From Brevundimonas terrae (GTDB lineage Bacteria > Pseudomonadota > Alphaproteobacteria > Caulobacterales > Caulobacteraceae), in assembly GCF_011761985.1 (NCBI RefSeq), contig NZ_JAASQT010000002.1:1-64000 (forward strand): a stretch of 64,000 bases of DNA, read 5' to 3'. The notes under the pieces were generated by a model that searched no databases, had not been told where the DNA came from, and worked only from the letters and a program-made list of their open reading frames with translations. Positions 34,752 to 45,771 of the stretch are shown one piece after another (position 1 is the first letter of the stretch; the number at the start of each line of letters is the position of its first letter). The position numbers and the translations under genes are program-made.

Positions 34752-36098
34752 TTAGGCCGCCAGAACCTTGGCGAGCGCACCCGCCAAAATCTTGATGTCG
34801 GCGTCCAGCGTGGTTTCCGTTGCGGCGACCAGCAGCACATCGTCCAGACCCGCTTCCGGTGCCAGACGGCTGTAAGGCACACCGGCCAGAATGCCTTGGG
34901 CCGCCAGTTGCTCGACCACATCGGTGGCATTCTTCGGCAGCTTGATCGCAAACTCGTTGAAGAAGCGCGGGGTCAGAACCTCAACGCCATCAATCGCGGC
35001 CAGTGCATCGCGCGTGGCCAGTGCCTTTTCGTGGTTCAACAGGGCCAGTTGGCGTAAGCCCGTTTCACCCAGCAGGCTCATATGGATAGTGAAGGCGAGG
35101 CAGCACAGACCGGAGTTGGTGCAGATGTTCGACGTCGCCTTGTCGCGGCGGATATGCTGCTCGCGGGTCGAAAGCGTCAAAACAAAGCCACGGCGGCCGT
35201 CGGAATCGACCGTCTCACCGCAATAGCGACCCGGCGTCTGGCGCAGCAGCTTTTCGCGGGTGGCGAACAGACCGATGTAAGGACCGCCATAGTTCAGGGC
35301 GTTACCGATCGACTGGCCTTCGCCGGCCACGATGTCGGCACCCATTTCACCGGGCGACTTCAGCAGGCCCATCGACACGGCCTCGGTCACGACGACGATC
35401 AGCAGCGCGCCGTGGGCCTGTGCGGCCTCGGCGATCTTGGTGACGTCGGTGGCGGTGCCGAACACGTTCGGGGTCTGCACGACGACGCAGGCGGTGTCAG
35501 GGCCGATCTGGGCGATGACATCGGCTTCGGCATCGACGGCAGGGGCCAGAACCTGCGTTTCAACGCCCATGGCGTGAACCACAGTCTCGGTGGCGCGGAC
35601 ATAGTGCGGGTGAACACCGCCCGAGATCACAGCCTTGTTGCGGCGGGTGACGCGGGTGGCCATCAGCACGCCCTCGGCCATGGCGGTCGAACCGTCATAC
35701 AGCGAGGCGTTGGCAACCGGCATACCCGTCAGGTTCGCAACCTGCGTCTGGAACTCGTACAGATACTGCAGCGTACCTTGCGCGATTTCCGGCTGGTACG
35801 GGGTGTACGAGGTCAGGAATTCCGAACGCTGGATCACGTGATCCACCGTGGCCGGAACGTGGTGCTTATAGGCACCGGCGCCACAGAAGAACGGCACCGA
35901 ACCGGCGGTGGCGTTCTTGGCGGCCATGGCGGACAGGGCGCGTTCGACCTCCAACTCGCCCGCAACGCGCGGCAGGTCCACAGGGGCGCTCAGGCGTGCG
36001 CTTTCAGGCACGTCCACAAACAGGTCATCGATCGACTTGGCGCCGATCGCGGCCAGCATGGCCTCGCGATCATCGGCGGTCAGAGGGAGGTAACGCAT
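34752..36098 (-). CDS. gcvPA: Glycine dehydrogenase (decarboxylating) subunit 1
   Basis: A 448-residue N-terminal half of the split P-protein: [34 protein letters not shown] and [23 protein letters not shown] are conserved blocks. The PLP lysine is in the partner subunit (GcvPB). It is separated from gcvH by a hairpin at 36155-36181. Confidence 0.95.
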   Translation of the reverse strand: MRYLPLTADDREAMLAAIGAKSIDDLFVDVPESARLSAPVDLPRVAGELEVERALSAMAAKNATAGSVPFFCGAGAYKHHVPATVDHVIQRSEFLTSYTPYQPEIAQGTLQYLYEFQTQVANLTGMPVANASLYDGSTAMAEGVLMATRVTRRNKAVISGGVHPHYVRATETVVHAMGVETQVLAPAVDAEADVIAQIGPDTACVVVQTPNVFGTATDVTKIAEAAQAHGALLIVVVTEAVSMGLLKSPGEMGADIVAGEGQSIGNALNYGGPYIGLFATREKLLRQTPGRYCGETVDSDGRRGFVLTLSTREQHIRRDKATSNICTNSGLCCLAFTIHMSLLGETGLRQLALLNHEKALATRDALAAIDGVEVLTPRFFNEFAIKLPKNATDVVEQLAAQGILAGVPYSRLAPEAGLDDVLLVAATETTLDADIKILAGALAKVLAA

Positions 36099-36154
36099 GG
36101 TCAGGTCCGATCCATCCGGCTTGGGGCCGGACTAGTGGGAAGGGGTAAAAGCAA

Positions 36155-36181
36155 GCCCGCTCCGGCAGGGCCGAAGCGGGC
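36155..36181 (-). other. Intra-operon hairpin between gcvH and gcvPA
   Basis: GCCCGCT and AGCGGGC arms flank a GGCC-rich loop, followed on the minus strand by TTGCTTTTACC. This resembles a weak terminator or attenuator and could lower gcvP expression relative to gcvT-gcvH. Confidence 0.55.
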
Positions 36182-36188
36182 GAAAGTC

Positions 36189-36554
36189 TTAGAGGGTCGC
36201 GAGGAAGGCGTCGTAAGCCGCCTTGTCCATCAGGCCGTCCAGCTGGGAAGCATCCGAGATCTTGATCTTGGCGAACCAGCCTTCACCTTCCGGCGAGGCA
36301 TTCACGGTTTCCGGTGCGTCGGCGAGGGCTTCGTTGGCCTCGACCACTTCGCCCGAGACCGGAGCGTAAACGTCGGATGCGGCCTTGACCGATTCCACAA
36401 CGGCGAAGCTGTCACCCTTGGCGAAGGTCTTGCCGACCTGCGGGGTTTCAACGAACACAACGTCGCCGAGGGCTTCGGCAGCGTGGGCCGAAATGCCGAC
36501 AGTGGCGATATCGCCGTCCAGCGATACCCACTCGTGATCTGTGGTGAATTTCAT
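36189..36554 (-). CDS. gcvH: Glycine cleavage system H protein
   Basis: A 121-residue lipoyl carrier protein. The lipoylated Lys is in [15 protein letters not shown] at about residue 60. The C-terminal [10 protein letters not shown] is conserved. It carries the aminomethyl group between the P, T and L proteins. It lies 12 nt after gcvT. Confidence 0.97.
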   Translation of the reverse strand: MKFTTDHEWVSLDGDIATVGISAHAAEALGDVVFVETPQVGKTFAKGDSFAVVESVKAASDVYAPVSGEVVEANEALADAPETVNASPEGEGWFAKIKISDASQLDGLMDKAAYDAFLATL

Positions 36555-36566
36555 GGCTGATCCCTC

Positions 36567-37682
36567 TCAAGCCTTGGGTTTGCGATAATAGCGGGTGGGC
36601 ACGAACGGCGAGGCGACGACCGTAGCTGCCGAAGGGCGACCACGGACCAGCACCTGAAGCTCGGTCCCGATTTCGGTAAAGGCCGGCGGCACAAAGCCGA
36701 TGGCGATCTTGTTGCCGGTCGAAGGCGAGGGGCCACCCGAGGTGACCACGCCGATGACATTGCCGTCCGCATCGGCGATCTCTGCGCCTTCACGGGCCGG
36801 AGCGCCTTCCTTGACGATCAGGTTGACGCGCTTGCGCGACGGGCCTTCAGCCAGTTCCTTCAGGATGCGCTCGGCACCCGGGAAATCGGCGGCTTCCTTG
36901 CGTGACTTGGAAATAGTGAAGGCCAGATCGGTTTCGACCGGCGACGTGGTGGCGTCCATGTCGTGACCGTGCAGCGGCAGACCGGCTTCCAGACGAAGGC
37001 TGTCGCGTGCGCCCAGACCGATCGGCTTGACGCGCTCGTCACCCAGAATGGTGTTCCAGATACGCTCGGCATCGGCGTTCGGCATCGAGATTTCAAAGCC
37101 GTCCTCGCCCGTATAGCCCGAGCGCGAAATGATGCAGTTGGTGCCGAAAATGTTCAGCCAGTTGACGTCCATAAAGGCCATCTCGGCGACAGCAGGCTCG
37201 AATGCCGACAGCACAGCCACGGCTTCCGGCCCTTGCAGCGCCAGCAGCGCGCGGTCTTCGAGGATTTCCAGCTTGGCATCGCCCGCCAGATTGGCGTTCA
37301 GATAGGCAAAGTCGGCGTCTTTGTTACCGGCATTGACGACGACATACAGACCGTCATGGTCGGGCTTGCCCGCCATCAGGTCATCCATGATGCCGCCATT
37401 GTCGTTCAGCAGGTGGGTGTATTTCTGCTTGTGGTCCTTGACGATCTTGTAGTCGCCGGGAACGAAACGCTCGAACTGCTCGATGGCGTCCTTGCCGGTG
37501 ATCTTGGCCTGACCCATGTGCGAGACGTCGAACAGACCCGCATGTTCGCGCGTCCATTTGTGCTCGGCCAGCACGCCTTCATATTGCACAGGCATGTCAT
37601 AGCCGCCGAAACCGACCATACGCGCTCCCAGCGCACGGTGGGCCGCGTTAAGCGGGGTGGTTTTCAGGATCTCGTCGCTCAT
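36567..37682 (-). CDS. gcvT: Glycine cleavage system T protein (aminomethyltransferase)
   Basis: A 371-residue folate-dependent aminomethyltransferase. DVSHMGQAKITG, the SGYTGEDGFEISM motif and LEAGLPLHGHDMD (folate/catalytic region) are clear. It releases ammonia and passes the C1 unit to tetrahydrofolate. I chose the ATG at 37682 (GGAG upstream) over a GTG at 37691. It is the first gene after the glycine riboswitch. Confidence 0.96.
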   Translation of the reverse strand: MSDEILKTTPLNAAHRALGARMVGFGGYDMPVQYEGVLAEHKWTREHAGLFDVSHMGQAKITGKDAIEQFERFVPGDYKIVKDHKQKYTHLLNDNGGIMDDLMAGKPDHDGLYVVVNAGNKDADFAYLNANLAGDAKLEILEDRALLALQGPEAVAVLSAFEPAVAEMAFMDVNWLNIFGTNCIISRSGYTGEDGFEISMPNADAERIWNTILGDERVKPIGLGARDSLRLEAGLPLHGHDMDATTSPVETDLAFTISKSRKEAADFPGAERILKELAEGPSRKRVNLIVKEGAPAREGAEIADADGNVIGVVTSGGPSPSTGNKIAIGFVPPAFTEIGTELQVLVRGRPSAATVVASPFVPTRYYRKPKA

Positions 37683-37737
37683 AAGGCGCACTCCGGAGTC
37701 GCGTCATCACGGCAAAGGCCTTGCCGTCCGCGCCCCC

Positions 37738-37943
37738 GCTGTCCCTTAAGCCTGAGAGATTCCGATCAGCCCGGGGGACAGGCGACCTTGCTCCTTCGGC
37801 GCGCTTTCGGACCCCTCGTGACCCTTGAGCGACTTTCCAGCGTTTAGTAGCTTTCGCGGTCCTTTTGCCTGAGCGTTTCCGGGGCGGTTGCGCCTTCGGC
37901 TCCGAAAGACGGTTGCCCGTCTCCCGATCTCTCCCGCGAGAGC
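37738..37943 (-). promoter_or_regulatory. Tandem glycine riboswitch upstream of gcvT
   Basis: On the minus strand two consecutive aptamers precede gcvT. The first (about 37943-37855) reads CGCGGGAGAG, GCCGAAGGCGCAA, CGCTCAGGCAAAAGGACCGCG. The second (about 37841-37738) has GCGCCGAAGGAGCAA and AATCTCTCAGGC. The paired GCCGAAGG-x-GCAA and CTCAGGC-AAAAGGAC elements are diagnostic of gcvT-type glycine riboswitches. Two glycine-binding units in tandem normally switch the gcv operon on when glycine is in excess. The rest of the 365-bp gap (37683-38047) holds the expression platform and the promoters of gcvT and fbp. Confidence 0.95.
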
Positions 37944-38047
37944 AAATGTCCTAAGCCATCGACTCCTGTTCGAAGTCAAGCGGCACCGGACTTGTCGGAA
38001 CGGTTTTGAGGCGTCATTGAGAGCCTAATCTGTTTGCCGTTTGCGAG

Positions 38048-39040
38048 ATGACCGCCAAAATGACCGATACCCGCATCGACCTTGCCACCCATCTTGACGG
38101 TGCCGCACTGCCGCAAGGCCTGTCCGAACTGCTGGCTCTGGTGGCCTCGGCGTGTGTGGATATCCGCAAAGTCGTGTCGGGCGGTGCGCTGGCCGGTGCC
38201 CTTGGCGCATCGGGCAGTGTGAACGTGCAGGACGAAGAGCAGAAAAAACTCGACGTCATCTCCAACGACATCCTGACCGATCAGCTTCTGGCATCCCCGC
38301 TGGTGGCCGGTGTGGCCTCCGAAGAAATGGACAATTGCCAGCCAGCCCCGCATTCGGGCGGCAAATTCTTGGTGCTGTTCGACCCGCTGGATGGTTCCAG
38401 CAATATCGACATCAATGCGCCCGTTGGCACCATCTTCTCGGTTCTGGCCGCCCCCGAGGGCGACATTACCGACGCGTCCTTCCTTCAGGATGGCCGCAAG
38501 CAACTGGCAGCGGGTTATGTGCTGTATGGCGGCCAGACCATGCTGGTGCTGACGACGGGTAACGGTGTGGCCGGTTTCACCTTGTCGCTGGACGGCCAGT
38601 GGTTGTTGACCCACCCCGACATCAAGATTTCCGCCGACACCAAAGAGTTCGCCATCAACATGTCGAACCAGCGCCATTGGGCGCAGGGCGTCCAGACCTA
38701 TGTCGCCGGTTGTCTGCAAGGCGTCGAAGGCGGTCGCGGCAAGAATTTCAACATGCGCTGGGTCGCCGCCATGGTCGCCGACGTTCACCGCATCATGATG
38801 CGCGGCGGCGTGTTCCTGTATCCATGGGACAAGCGCGAGCCGAACAAGCCGGGCAAGCTGCGCCTGATGTACGAAGGCAACCCCATGTCCTTCCTCGTCG
38901 AGCAGGCCGGTGGCAAGTCCACCACCGACGGCCGCGCCGCCATCCTCGACGTCACCCCGACCGAGCTGCACCAGCGCGTCCCCGTCATCCTCGGCTCCGC
39001 CAACGAAATCGACATCATCGCCGATACTTGCGGGGTCTAA
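38048..39040 (+). CDS. fbp: Class 1 fructose-1,6-bisphosphatase
   Basis: A 330-residue FBPase I of gluconeogenesis. The metal-binding [13 protein letters not shown] motif at about residue 118, GVASEEMD, and the C-terminal [21 protein letters not shown] are diagnostic. It is cytosolic. It begins 365 bp from the divergent gcvT. The nicotinamidase gene follows 4 nt downstream. Confidence 0.95.
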   Translation: MTAKMTDTRIDLATHLDGAALPQGLSELLALVASACVDIRKVVSGGALAGALGASGSVNVQDEEQKKLDVISNDILTDQLLASPLVAGVASEEMDNCQPAPHSGGKFLVLFDPLDGSSNIDINAPVGTIFSVLAAPEGDITDASFLQDGRKQLAAGYVLYGGQTMLVLTTGNGVAGFTLSLDGQWLLTHPDIKISADTKEFAINMSNQRHWAQGVQTYVAGCLQGVEGGRGKNFNMRWVAAMVADVHRIMMRGGVFLYPWDKREPNKPGKLRLMYEGNPMSFLVEQAGGKSTTDGRAAILDVTPTELHQRVPVILGSANEIDIIADTCGV

Positions 39041-39044
39041 GCGA

Positions 39045-39671
39045 ATGAACATCCCCGCCTTTGACGTTCTCGATACCGATGCCCTGATCGTCGTCGATCC
39101 GCAGAACGATTTCTGCGAAGGCGGGGCCTTAGCGGTATCGGGCGGGGCGGGGATCATGCCGTTGCTGAATGCGATCGCGGCCCGCTTCAAAACCGTGATC
39201 GTGTCTCAGGACTGGCATACGCCCGACCAGATCAGCTTTGCCTCAAACCACGAAGGTGCGGCCCCGTTCACCCAGATCGAGGTCGCCTACGGCCCGCAAA
39301 TGCTGTGGCCTGACCACTGTGTGCAGGGCACGTCGGGCGCAGACTTCCACCCCGCTGTGGCCCCTGCCATCCAGCGGGCCGCGGCCATCATCCGCAAGGG
39401 CGCAAACCCTGCGGTGGACTCCTATTCCGCCTTTTTCGAGAACGACCACCAGACCTCGACGGGCCTGTCGGGCCTTCTGCGCGGCCTCGGCATCAAGCGC
39501 GTATTCATCTGCGGCCTCGCCTATGACTATTGCGTCCGCTACAGCGCCGAAGACGCCGTGCGCGAAGGCTTTGACGCCATCGTCATCGAAGACGCCTGCC
39601 GCGCCATCGCCCCTGAAACGGCGCAGGCCGCCCGCGACAGCTTTGCGGCACTGGGCGTCACCCGCCTCTGA
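39045..39671 (+). CDS. pncA: Nicotinamidase
   Basis: A 208-residue isochorismatase-fold amidase that converts nicotinamide to nicotinate for NAD salvage. The catalytic triad is visible: Asp in IVVDPQNDF, Lys in IIRKGANP, and Cys in AYDYCVRYSA. The metal site is seen in SQDWHTPDQISF and the WPDHCVQGT run. The ATG at 39045 directly after the fbp stop sets the start, so the two genes are likely co-transcribed. Confidence 0.93.
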   Translation: MNIPAFDVLDTDALIVVDPQNDFCEGGALAVSGGAGIMPLLNAIAARFKTVIVSQDWHTPDQISFASNHEGAAPFTQIEVAYGPQMLWPDHCVQGTSGADFHPAVAPAIQRAAAIIRKGANPAVDSYSAFFENDHQTSTGLSGLLRGLGIKRVFICGLAYDYCVRYSAEDAVREGFDAIVIEDACRAIAPETAQAARDSFAALGVTRL

Positions 39672-39721
39672 CACCTGTTTCGCTCCGGCGGGCGTGGACC
39701 AGCCGGAGCGGTATTCAGGGC

Positions 39722-40210
39722 TTAGTCGTCCAGTTCGGTGATGATGACCGTTGCCGGAACTGGCTCGTCCTCATAGGTGCCGACCCAGATTTCATAGACG
39801 CCTTCTTCCGGGTCCGTGAAGCTGATCATCGGGTTTTCGCCGCCGCCGCTGTCATCGTCGCAATACCAGCTACCGTCGGGGCCATTGATGACCAGGGTGG
39901 TGTCTTCCTTGGAGCTGACGCGAATATTCAGGGGCAGTTCGTCGGGGCTGTAGGTCAGGCGGATATCCGGTGCATTGGCGATCATGCCCACGCATTCGCC
40001 GCCCTGTGTGCGCTCTACGTTAATGTCTCCGCCTGCGGTCAACTGGATACGATAGGGGTCGGGTGTGAAACCGGCCTCCAGCGTCAGATTGGAAAAGGTC
40101 GGTTGTGCGCCGATTTCCTGCGCGAGGGCAGGGCTGGCCACCATGGTGGCAAGGACAGCGGCGCTGATAGCCGTGCGGATCATTCGAGACGACATTCTAT
40201 TCCCGTTCAT
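39722..40210 (-). CDS. Secreted protein of unknown function, PPC-like
   Basis: A 162-residue exported protein with signal peptide MIRTAISAAVLATMVASPALAQ. The mature part has the DPYRIQLTAGGDINVE and YCDDDSGGGENPMISFTDPEEGVYEIWVGTYEDE pattern of bacterial PPC-like beta-sandwich domains found in many proteobacterial envelope proteins. The ATG may be at 40210 or 40195. Binding or stability roles are possible, but none can be assigned. Confidence 0.75.
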   Translation of the reverse strand: MNGNRMSSRMIRTAISAAVLATMVASPALAQEIGAQPTFSNLTLEAGFTPDPYRIQLTAGGDINVERTQGGECVGMIANAPDIRLTYSPDELPLNIRVSSKEDTTLVINGPDGSWYCDDDSGGGENPMISFTDPEEGVYEIWVGTYEDEPVPATVIITELDD

Positions 40211-40330
40211 TAAGGCCCAACGCCTTGAGATAGGCCCATAAAAGCCATGTTCGATGAATGGGGATTGAACAAATAGGCTCCATGAAATGAGGACGTTATT
40301 TTCTAAAAACTGTTGAAGGGGCTCCGGCCT

Positions 40331-41632
40331 TCACTCCCAGAAATCCTCTTCGTCCGGAATGCGGTTAAAGGCGATCTTGGCCCCGATATAGGCAGGCAAT
40401 CCGGCATTGGGACCGATGCTGATCGTGTCCTTGCCAAAGCGTTTGTTCAGTTCATCCATCGCCTGTGACAGCCGCAAGGATGGCGCATTGCCGTTCATAT
40501 CCGGCCCGTCGCTGAACAGGTCGGCCTCGAACGCGGCCCGCGGTTTCAGGTTGAGGATATTGACCCCTACCGTATTGGGCCGCCCGCGTTTCAGGACCGG
40601 CGCGGCCTGACGCCACAAGCCGTCCAGCGCCGCCAAAAGGGCAAAGGTGTCCTGTGTCGGGTCCAGATGGCATTGCACCGCCACCCGCTCGCCGCGACGG
40701 CGCTCATAGCGGTCGGCACCCTCCATCTCGATGTGCAGGCCCAGCACGCCTCCGGTCACCCCCATGCGCCGCAACCGCGCCCCGCACTTGACCAGCAGAC
40801 GACGGGCGACGGCGCGGGTTTTTTCCGGCGTTCGCATCTCGGCGGCCAGCACATGGCTGTGCCCGATAGAGGCCGGGGCCTGTTCGGGCGGCAGTTCGGT
40901 ATGCAGACCATGCAGGCCGCGCCAGATACGCTCGCCCTCGACACTGTTCCAGACGGCGCGGGCCTGTTTGGGGCTCATGGCCCACAGTCCTTGCGTGTCG
41001 TGAATACCCGCCGCCGCCAGCCTCTGCTGCATCCGTCGCCCGATCCCCGGAAAGTCCGATACCGGCAGGTCCAGCAAGGGCGCGGGCAGTTCATGGAGGC
41101 GCAAAATAGTCAGGCCATCGGGCTTTTTCATCCCGCACGCCGTCTTGGCCAGAAAACGCGACGGAGCCAGCCCCACCGACGACCTCAGGCATTCCCCGAC
41201 ATTCTTCTTGATGCCGTCCTGAATACGCCGCGCCAGTGCCACGGCATTGGCCTCGATCCGCTCCGGTCCCTGAAGCTCGCACGAACATTCGTCAATCGAG
41301 CCGACCTTGAAGACCGGAATATGCAGATTGATCTCGGCCATGATCTGTTTGTGCAGCTTCACATACACATCCGGCCGCGCCTCGGCGACGATCAGGTCGG
41401 GGCATAGTTTGCGCGCCTCCGACACCCGCGTTCCGGTGCGGATACCGTATGGGCGACTTTCATAGCTGGCAGCAATTGCCCCCGAATATTCACTGGGGGC
41501 AGGGCGCACAATCACCGGCTTGCCCCGCCAGTCGGGGTTCATCTGCTGCTCGGCACTGGCAAAAAAGGCGTTCAGGTCAATGAACAGCCAGCGCAGTTGA
41601 GCCGGATCAGGATGGGGTAGCGGGGGTTCCAT
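40331..41632 (-). CDS. Y-family DNA polymerase (UmuC/ImpB type), SOS-regulated
   Basis: A 433-residue translesion polymerase. The catalytic acids are present in FIDLNAFFASAEQQ (Asp) and VGSIDECSCEL (Asp-Glu), with YESRPYGIRTGTRV typical of the palm/finger region, then FPGIGRRMQQRL (helix-hairpin-helix). The SIDE motif is closer to UmuC/ImpB than to DinB. Unlike ImuB it keeps the catalytic residues. A LexA box lies 5 bp upstream, so it should be induced by DNA damage. No imuA or dnaE2 is next to it. Confidence 0.88.
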   Translation of the reverse strand: MEPPLPHPDPAQLRWLFIDLNAFFASAEQQMNPDWRGKPVIVRPAPSEYSGAIAASYESRPYGIRTGTRVSEARKLCPDLIVAEARPDVYVKLHKQIMAEINLHIPVFKVGSIDECSCELQGPERIEANAVALARRIQDGIKKNVGECLRSSVGLAPSRFLAKTACGMKKPDGLTILRLHELPAPLLDLPVSDFPGIGRRMQQRLAAAGIHDTQGLWAMSPKQARAVWNSVEGERIWRGLHGLHTELPPEQAPASIGHSHVLAAEMRTPEKTRAVARRLLVKCGARLRRMGVTGGVLGLHIEMEGADRYERRRGERVAVQCHLDPTQDTFALLAALDGLWRQAAPVLKRGRPNTVGVNILNLKPRAAFEADLFSDGPDMNGNAPSLRLSQAMDELNKRFGKDTISIGPNAGLPAYIGAKIAFNRIPDEEDFWE

Positions 41633-41637
41633 GTTAA

Positions 41638-41652
41638 GAACATAACAGGAAC
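41638..41652 (-). promoter_or_regulatory. Alphaproteobacterial LexA (SOS) box
   Basis: On the minus strand GTTCCTGTTATGTTC (41652-41638) fits GTTC-N7-GTTC exactly, the LexA site of alphaproteobacteria. It ends 5 bp before the polymerase start codon, so the promoter and box overlap the start region and the mRNA would be short-leadered or leaderless. Confidence 0.85.
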
Positions 41653-41680
41653 AAATGCGCGTGTGGAGTCACCCTTTCCG

Positions 41681-41830
41681 CCGTCACCCTCCGGCTTGAC
41701 CGGAGGGTCCAGCGGCGCGCGTGAGCGCGAACCAAGGGCGGCGCGTAACAGCCAAAAGGTGGGCATTGCAGTTCAAGTAAGATCACCTTCGGTGCCGCTG
41801 GATCCCCCGATCAAGTCGGGGGATGACGAA
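41681..41830. repeat. Foldback intergenic repeat, copy B
   Basis: A 150-bp element matching copy A. It starts CCGTCACCCTCCGGCTTGAC with an internal hairpin. It ends with the inverted TGCCGCTGGATCCCCCG and the hairpin ATCAAGTCGGGGGATGACG. It occupies most of the gap between the SOS polymerase and the adenine deaminase gene. Confidence 0.85.
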
Positions 41831-41846
41831 GCTAGGTGGTAAAGAA

Positions 41847-41874
41847 AAAGCCCCGCCGTTTCGGGCGGGGCTTT
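41847..41874 (-). terminator. Rho-independent terminator of the adenine deaminase gene
   Basis: AAAGCCCCGCC/GGGCGGGGCTTT stem with a 5-nt loop and TTTTTCTTT on the minus strand, just after the stop at 41881. Confidence 0.92.
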
Positions 41875-41880
41875 CGCTAA

Positions 41881-42927
<1,047 letters not shown>

Positions 42928-43045
42928 CTATACCCCAACCCCGCCGCGCAATCTATCGGCAGCGAAATCGTGAACGCCCTGTGCGGAACGCGGTGGAGGA
43001 TGGCGGGTTAATTTATCGCTGGGATGGCAAAACACGGAGATGTCT

Positions 43046-43216
43046 ATGGCACAGCCCGACCCGAACAAGCCGCAGCCCGATCTGCATCCGGGTATGCTTG
43101 GCGATGGCACCGAAGAGCAAAACCTGAACCAGCGCGGCCAACCCGAGGCACGCATCAACAAGGACGAGGTTCAGGATGCATTTGGCCAGAAACAGAAACA
43201 ACCGCCGCAGAAATAG
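43046..43216 (+). CDS. 56-residue polar, probably disordered protein
   Basis: An open frame MAQPDPNKPQPDLHPGMLGD... ending QKQPPQK, read by hand. A GGAG ribosome-binding site lies 7 nt upstream of the ATG. It is rich in Pro, Gln, Asp and Glu with no hydrophobic core, so it is probably unfolded alone. A bidirectional terminator follows. No family is recognised. Good spacing and a stop just before the terminator support a real gene. Confidence 0.65.
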   Translation: MAQPDPNKPQPDLHPGMLGDGTEEQNLNQRGQPEARINKDEVQDAFGQKQKQPPQK

Positions 43217-43265
43217 CGGCAATCCTTTTTCCTTTACGAGACTACGCAAACCCGTAAGGGCAAAC

Positions 43266-43305
43266 AAAAAGGCCGGACGATAACCCAGCGTCCGGCCTTT
43301 CTTTG
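43266..43305. terminator. Bidirectional Rho-independent terminator
   Basis: AAAGGCCGGACG/CGTCCGGCCTTT, a 12-bp stem with A and T tracts on both sides. It ends the small plus-strand gene and argS on the minus strand. Confidence 0.93.
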
Positions 43306-43328
43306 ATTTGTGCGTCTAACCGATCCGC

Positions 43329-45131
43329 TTACATGCGTTCCGGCGTCTGGATACCCAGCAGGCGCAGCGCCGTTTCCAGTTGCATCATGCTTGCCGCCGA
43401 CAGGGAAAGGCGCGAGCCACGGGTGGCTTCATGTCCTTGCGCCAGCACCGGACAGGCAGCGTAAAACTTCGAGAAGCTCTGCGCCACGCGATAGGCATGT
43501 TCGGCAATCAGGTGCGGCATGCGCTTGTCATAGGCATCCGACACGGCCGTGCTGAACGCATCCAGCGTCAGGGCCAGATCGCGCTCGGCCTGTTCGGCGA
43601 TAACAATCTCGCCCGCTTCAGCACCCTGATCGGCGGCCTTACGCAGCAGGGATTTGATACGCACAGCCTGATACAGCAGGTAAGGGCCGGTCTTGCCCTC
43701 GAAGCTGGTAAAGCGGTCGAGATCAAACACATAGGACGTGGTGCGGGCGTTCGACAGGTCGGCGAATTTCAGGGCGGCGATGGCCACCTTGTGCGCGATC
43801 TCCTCGAACTCGGCTTCCGGCAGATCGTCACCCAGTTTCGCATCCTTCAGACGCTCGCGCGCCTTGTCGGTGGTCATGGTGATCAGGTCGTGCAGTTTCA
43901 AAACGCCGCCCGCGCGGGTCTTGAACGGCTTGCCGTCCGTGCCGTTCATGGTGCCAAAGCCCAGATGCTCCAGCGACTTTTCGGGCGCGTAACCGGCCAG
44001 ATAGGCGGCGCGGAACACCTGTTCGAAATGCTCGGCCTGACGCTCGTCGACGACGTACAGGATCAGGTCCGGCGCAATCGACTTCTTGCGGTCCAGAATG
44101 GTGGCCAGATCGGTCGTGCCATACATGGCCGAACCTTCCGACGAGATGACCAGCAGCGGCGGCGGCGAGGGCACCTGCACAACCGAGCCGTCATCCAGCT
44201 TCTTCTTGCGGGTCTCGCCTTCGCGCGCGACGTGGACAACCTGTGCGCCCGCATCCGGCACCAGCAGGCTCTTGGCCTTCAGGTCGGCGATCATTTCTTC
44301 CATGACCGGATCGGCGTCGCTTTCGCCGTTCCAAAGGTCGAAGGTCACATCCAGAGCCGAGAATTCGCGCGTCAGAGCTGTACGGCTGACAGCCACGAAA
44401 TGTTGCCACAGAGCGCGGTAACCGGCGCGGCCAGCTTGCAGTTCGGCGGTCGCCTTACGGGCGCGGTCGCGGAAAACAGGGTCTTCCTTGGCCTTACCGG
44501 CGGCCAGCGGATACAGGCGTTCCAGATCGGCCAGCGAGACGGGGCTTTCTGACGGGAAGGGACCATCACCCTCGACCATAAACGCATCTGCAATGCCTTC
44601 ATCACCGCAGGCGGTAATCAGAAGGCCCATCTGGAAACCCCAGTCTCCAAAGTGGGCATCGCCGATCACGTCGTCGCCACGGAAGCGGAAGATGCGCTTC
44701 AGGCTTTCACCGATGATGGACGAACGCAGGTGGCCGACGTGCATCGGCTTGGCCACGTTCGGGCCGCCATAATCGATCACGACCTTGCGGGCATCGGCCA
44801 CCGCAGCGGCACCGGCCTTGTCGGCATCGGTCGCCACTTCACCGGCGCGTTGCGACAGGGCGGCATCCGACAGCTTCATATTGATGAAGCCGGGACCGGC
44901 GATCTCGACAGCGGACAGGGCCGGATGGCCTTCCAGATGCGCGGCGACCTTGGCGGCCAGTTCGCGCGGATTGGCCTTCAACGCCTTGGCAGCGGCCAGC
45001 GCGCCATTGGACTGGAAGTCGGCCAGATCGGGACGGTCCGACGGGGTAACGCGGGCCAGAGCGGCGTCCACGCCTTCGGCAGCGAAGGCGGTGGCGACCG
45101 CTTCGCTGAGTACAGTTTTGAGGTCGGTCAT
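43329..45131 (-). CDS. argS: Arginyl-tRNA synthetase
   Basis: A 600-residue class I synthetase. The N-terminal Arg-tRNA-binding domain is followed by [23 protein letters not shown] (HIGH motif as HVGH). The C-terminal half has the anticodon-binding DALRF-type helix ([18 protein letters not shown]) and the family end LGIQTPERM. It charges tRNA-Arg. Confidence 0.97.
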   Translation of the reverse strand: MTDLKTVLSEAVATAFAAEGVDAALARVTPSDRPDLADFQSNGALAAAKALKANPRELAAKVAAHLEGHPALSAVEIAGPGFINMKLSDAALSQRAGEVATDADKAGAAAVADARKVVIDYGGPNVAKPMHVGHLRSSIIGESLKRIFRFRGDDVIGDAHFGDWGFQMGLLITACGDEGIADAFMVEGDGPFPSESPVSLADLERLYPLAAGKAKEDPVFRDRARKATAELQAGRAGYRALWQHFVAVSRTALTREFSALDVTFDLWNGESDADPVMEEMIADLKAKSLLVPDAGAQVVHVAREGETRKKKLDDGSVVQVPSPPPLLVISSEGSAMYGTTDLATILDRKKSIAPDLILYVVDERQAEHFEQVFRAAYLAGYAPEKSLEHLGFGTMNGTDGKPFKTRAGGVLKLHDLITMTTDKARERLKDAKLGDDLPEAEFEEIAHKVAIAALKFADLSNARTTSYVFDLDRFTSFEGKTGPYLLYQAVRIKSLLRKAADQGAEAGEIVIAEQAERDLALTLDAFSTAVSDAYDKRMPHLIAEHAYRVAQSFSKFYAACPVLAQGHEATRGSRLSLSAASMMQLETALRLLGIQTPERM

Positions 45132-45135
45132 ATTC

Positions 45136-45771
45136 TTAGTTCGTTTGGCCAGCTTGAGGGCGGAAGCGGCTGCCCGAGCGGTTGAATTCAGCTTGTTCAG
45201 GCGAGATTTCGAAACCGATCAGGATTTCGAAATTGCCGCCCGAAGTGGTGGCTTCGGCACGTGGAATGACGATGGTGTGGGCGGGTTCTGCCGTGGTGCG
45301 TTCCGCACCGTTGAAGTTCACCGGCAGGTCGAAATATTCTTTTTCCAGCACAGCCGAGTTGCGCTCGGTCACGGCCACCCAATAGCGATAGGTCTTGCCG
45401 TCACCCGTTGCTGCCGGACCCTTGCCCAGCGAGAACAGCAGGTTGAAATCGACGCGGATCGGATCATTGTCGCGGTACGAGCAGTCCGAGCTGACGCCTT
45501 CGATCTCGCCGGTATAGCCAACGCCATTGGTGGACGGGCGGCTAAAGTCGCTCAGTTCCACATAGCGGGCGGCATCATACAGAATCTTGACGTACGGGCA
45601 CGGACCGGCATTGGCGCGGCGTGACAGCGGCGCAAAGCGCATCGGGCGAGGCTTGGCCGCATCGGCCTGTTGTCCCTGGCCCTGGCTTGGTCGTTGTTGT
45701 GCAACGGCAGTGGTGGGCATCATCGACGCCGTAATGGCGGCAGCAGCAAGGGCGGTCAGGACGCGACGCAT
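45136..45771 (-). CDS. Exported protein of unknown function upstream of argS
   Basis: A 211-residue protein with a signal peptide ([25 protein letters not shown]). The mature beta-strand-rich domain has [16 protein letters not shown] and a second Cys in [11 protein letters not shown], which could form a disulfide. It lies 4 nt upstream of argS and is likely co-transcribed. I recognise no named family. The start at 45771 (GGAAAG upstream) begins the signal peptide. Confidence 0.75.
   Translation of the reverse strand: MRRVLTALAAAAITASMMPTTAVAQQRPSQGQGQQADAAKPRPMRFAPLSRRANAGPCPYVKILYDAARYVELSDFSRPSTNGVGYTGEIEGVSSDCSYRDNDPIRVDFNLLFSLGKGPAATGDGKTYRYWVAVTERNSAVLEKEYFDLPVNFNGAERTTAEPAHTIVIPRAEATTSGGNFEILIGFEISPEQAEFNRSGSRFRPQAGQTN

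Noticed and set aside
33087..35057. A 656-codon open frame opposite gcvPB and part of gcvPA
   Set aside because: High-GC antisense artefact: the minus strand carries well-known conserved genes with start sites and operon structure.
35082..36560. A 492-codon frame opposite gcvPA and gcvH
   Set aside because: Same artefact, no recognisable domain and Gly/His/Arg-rich composition.
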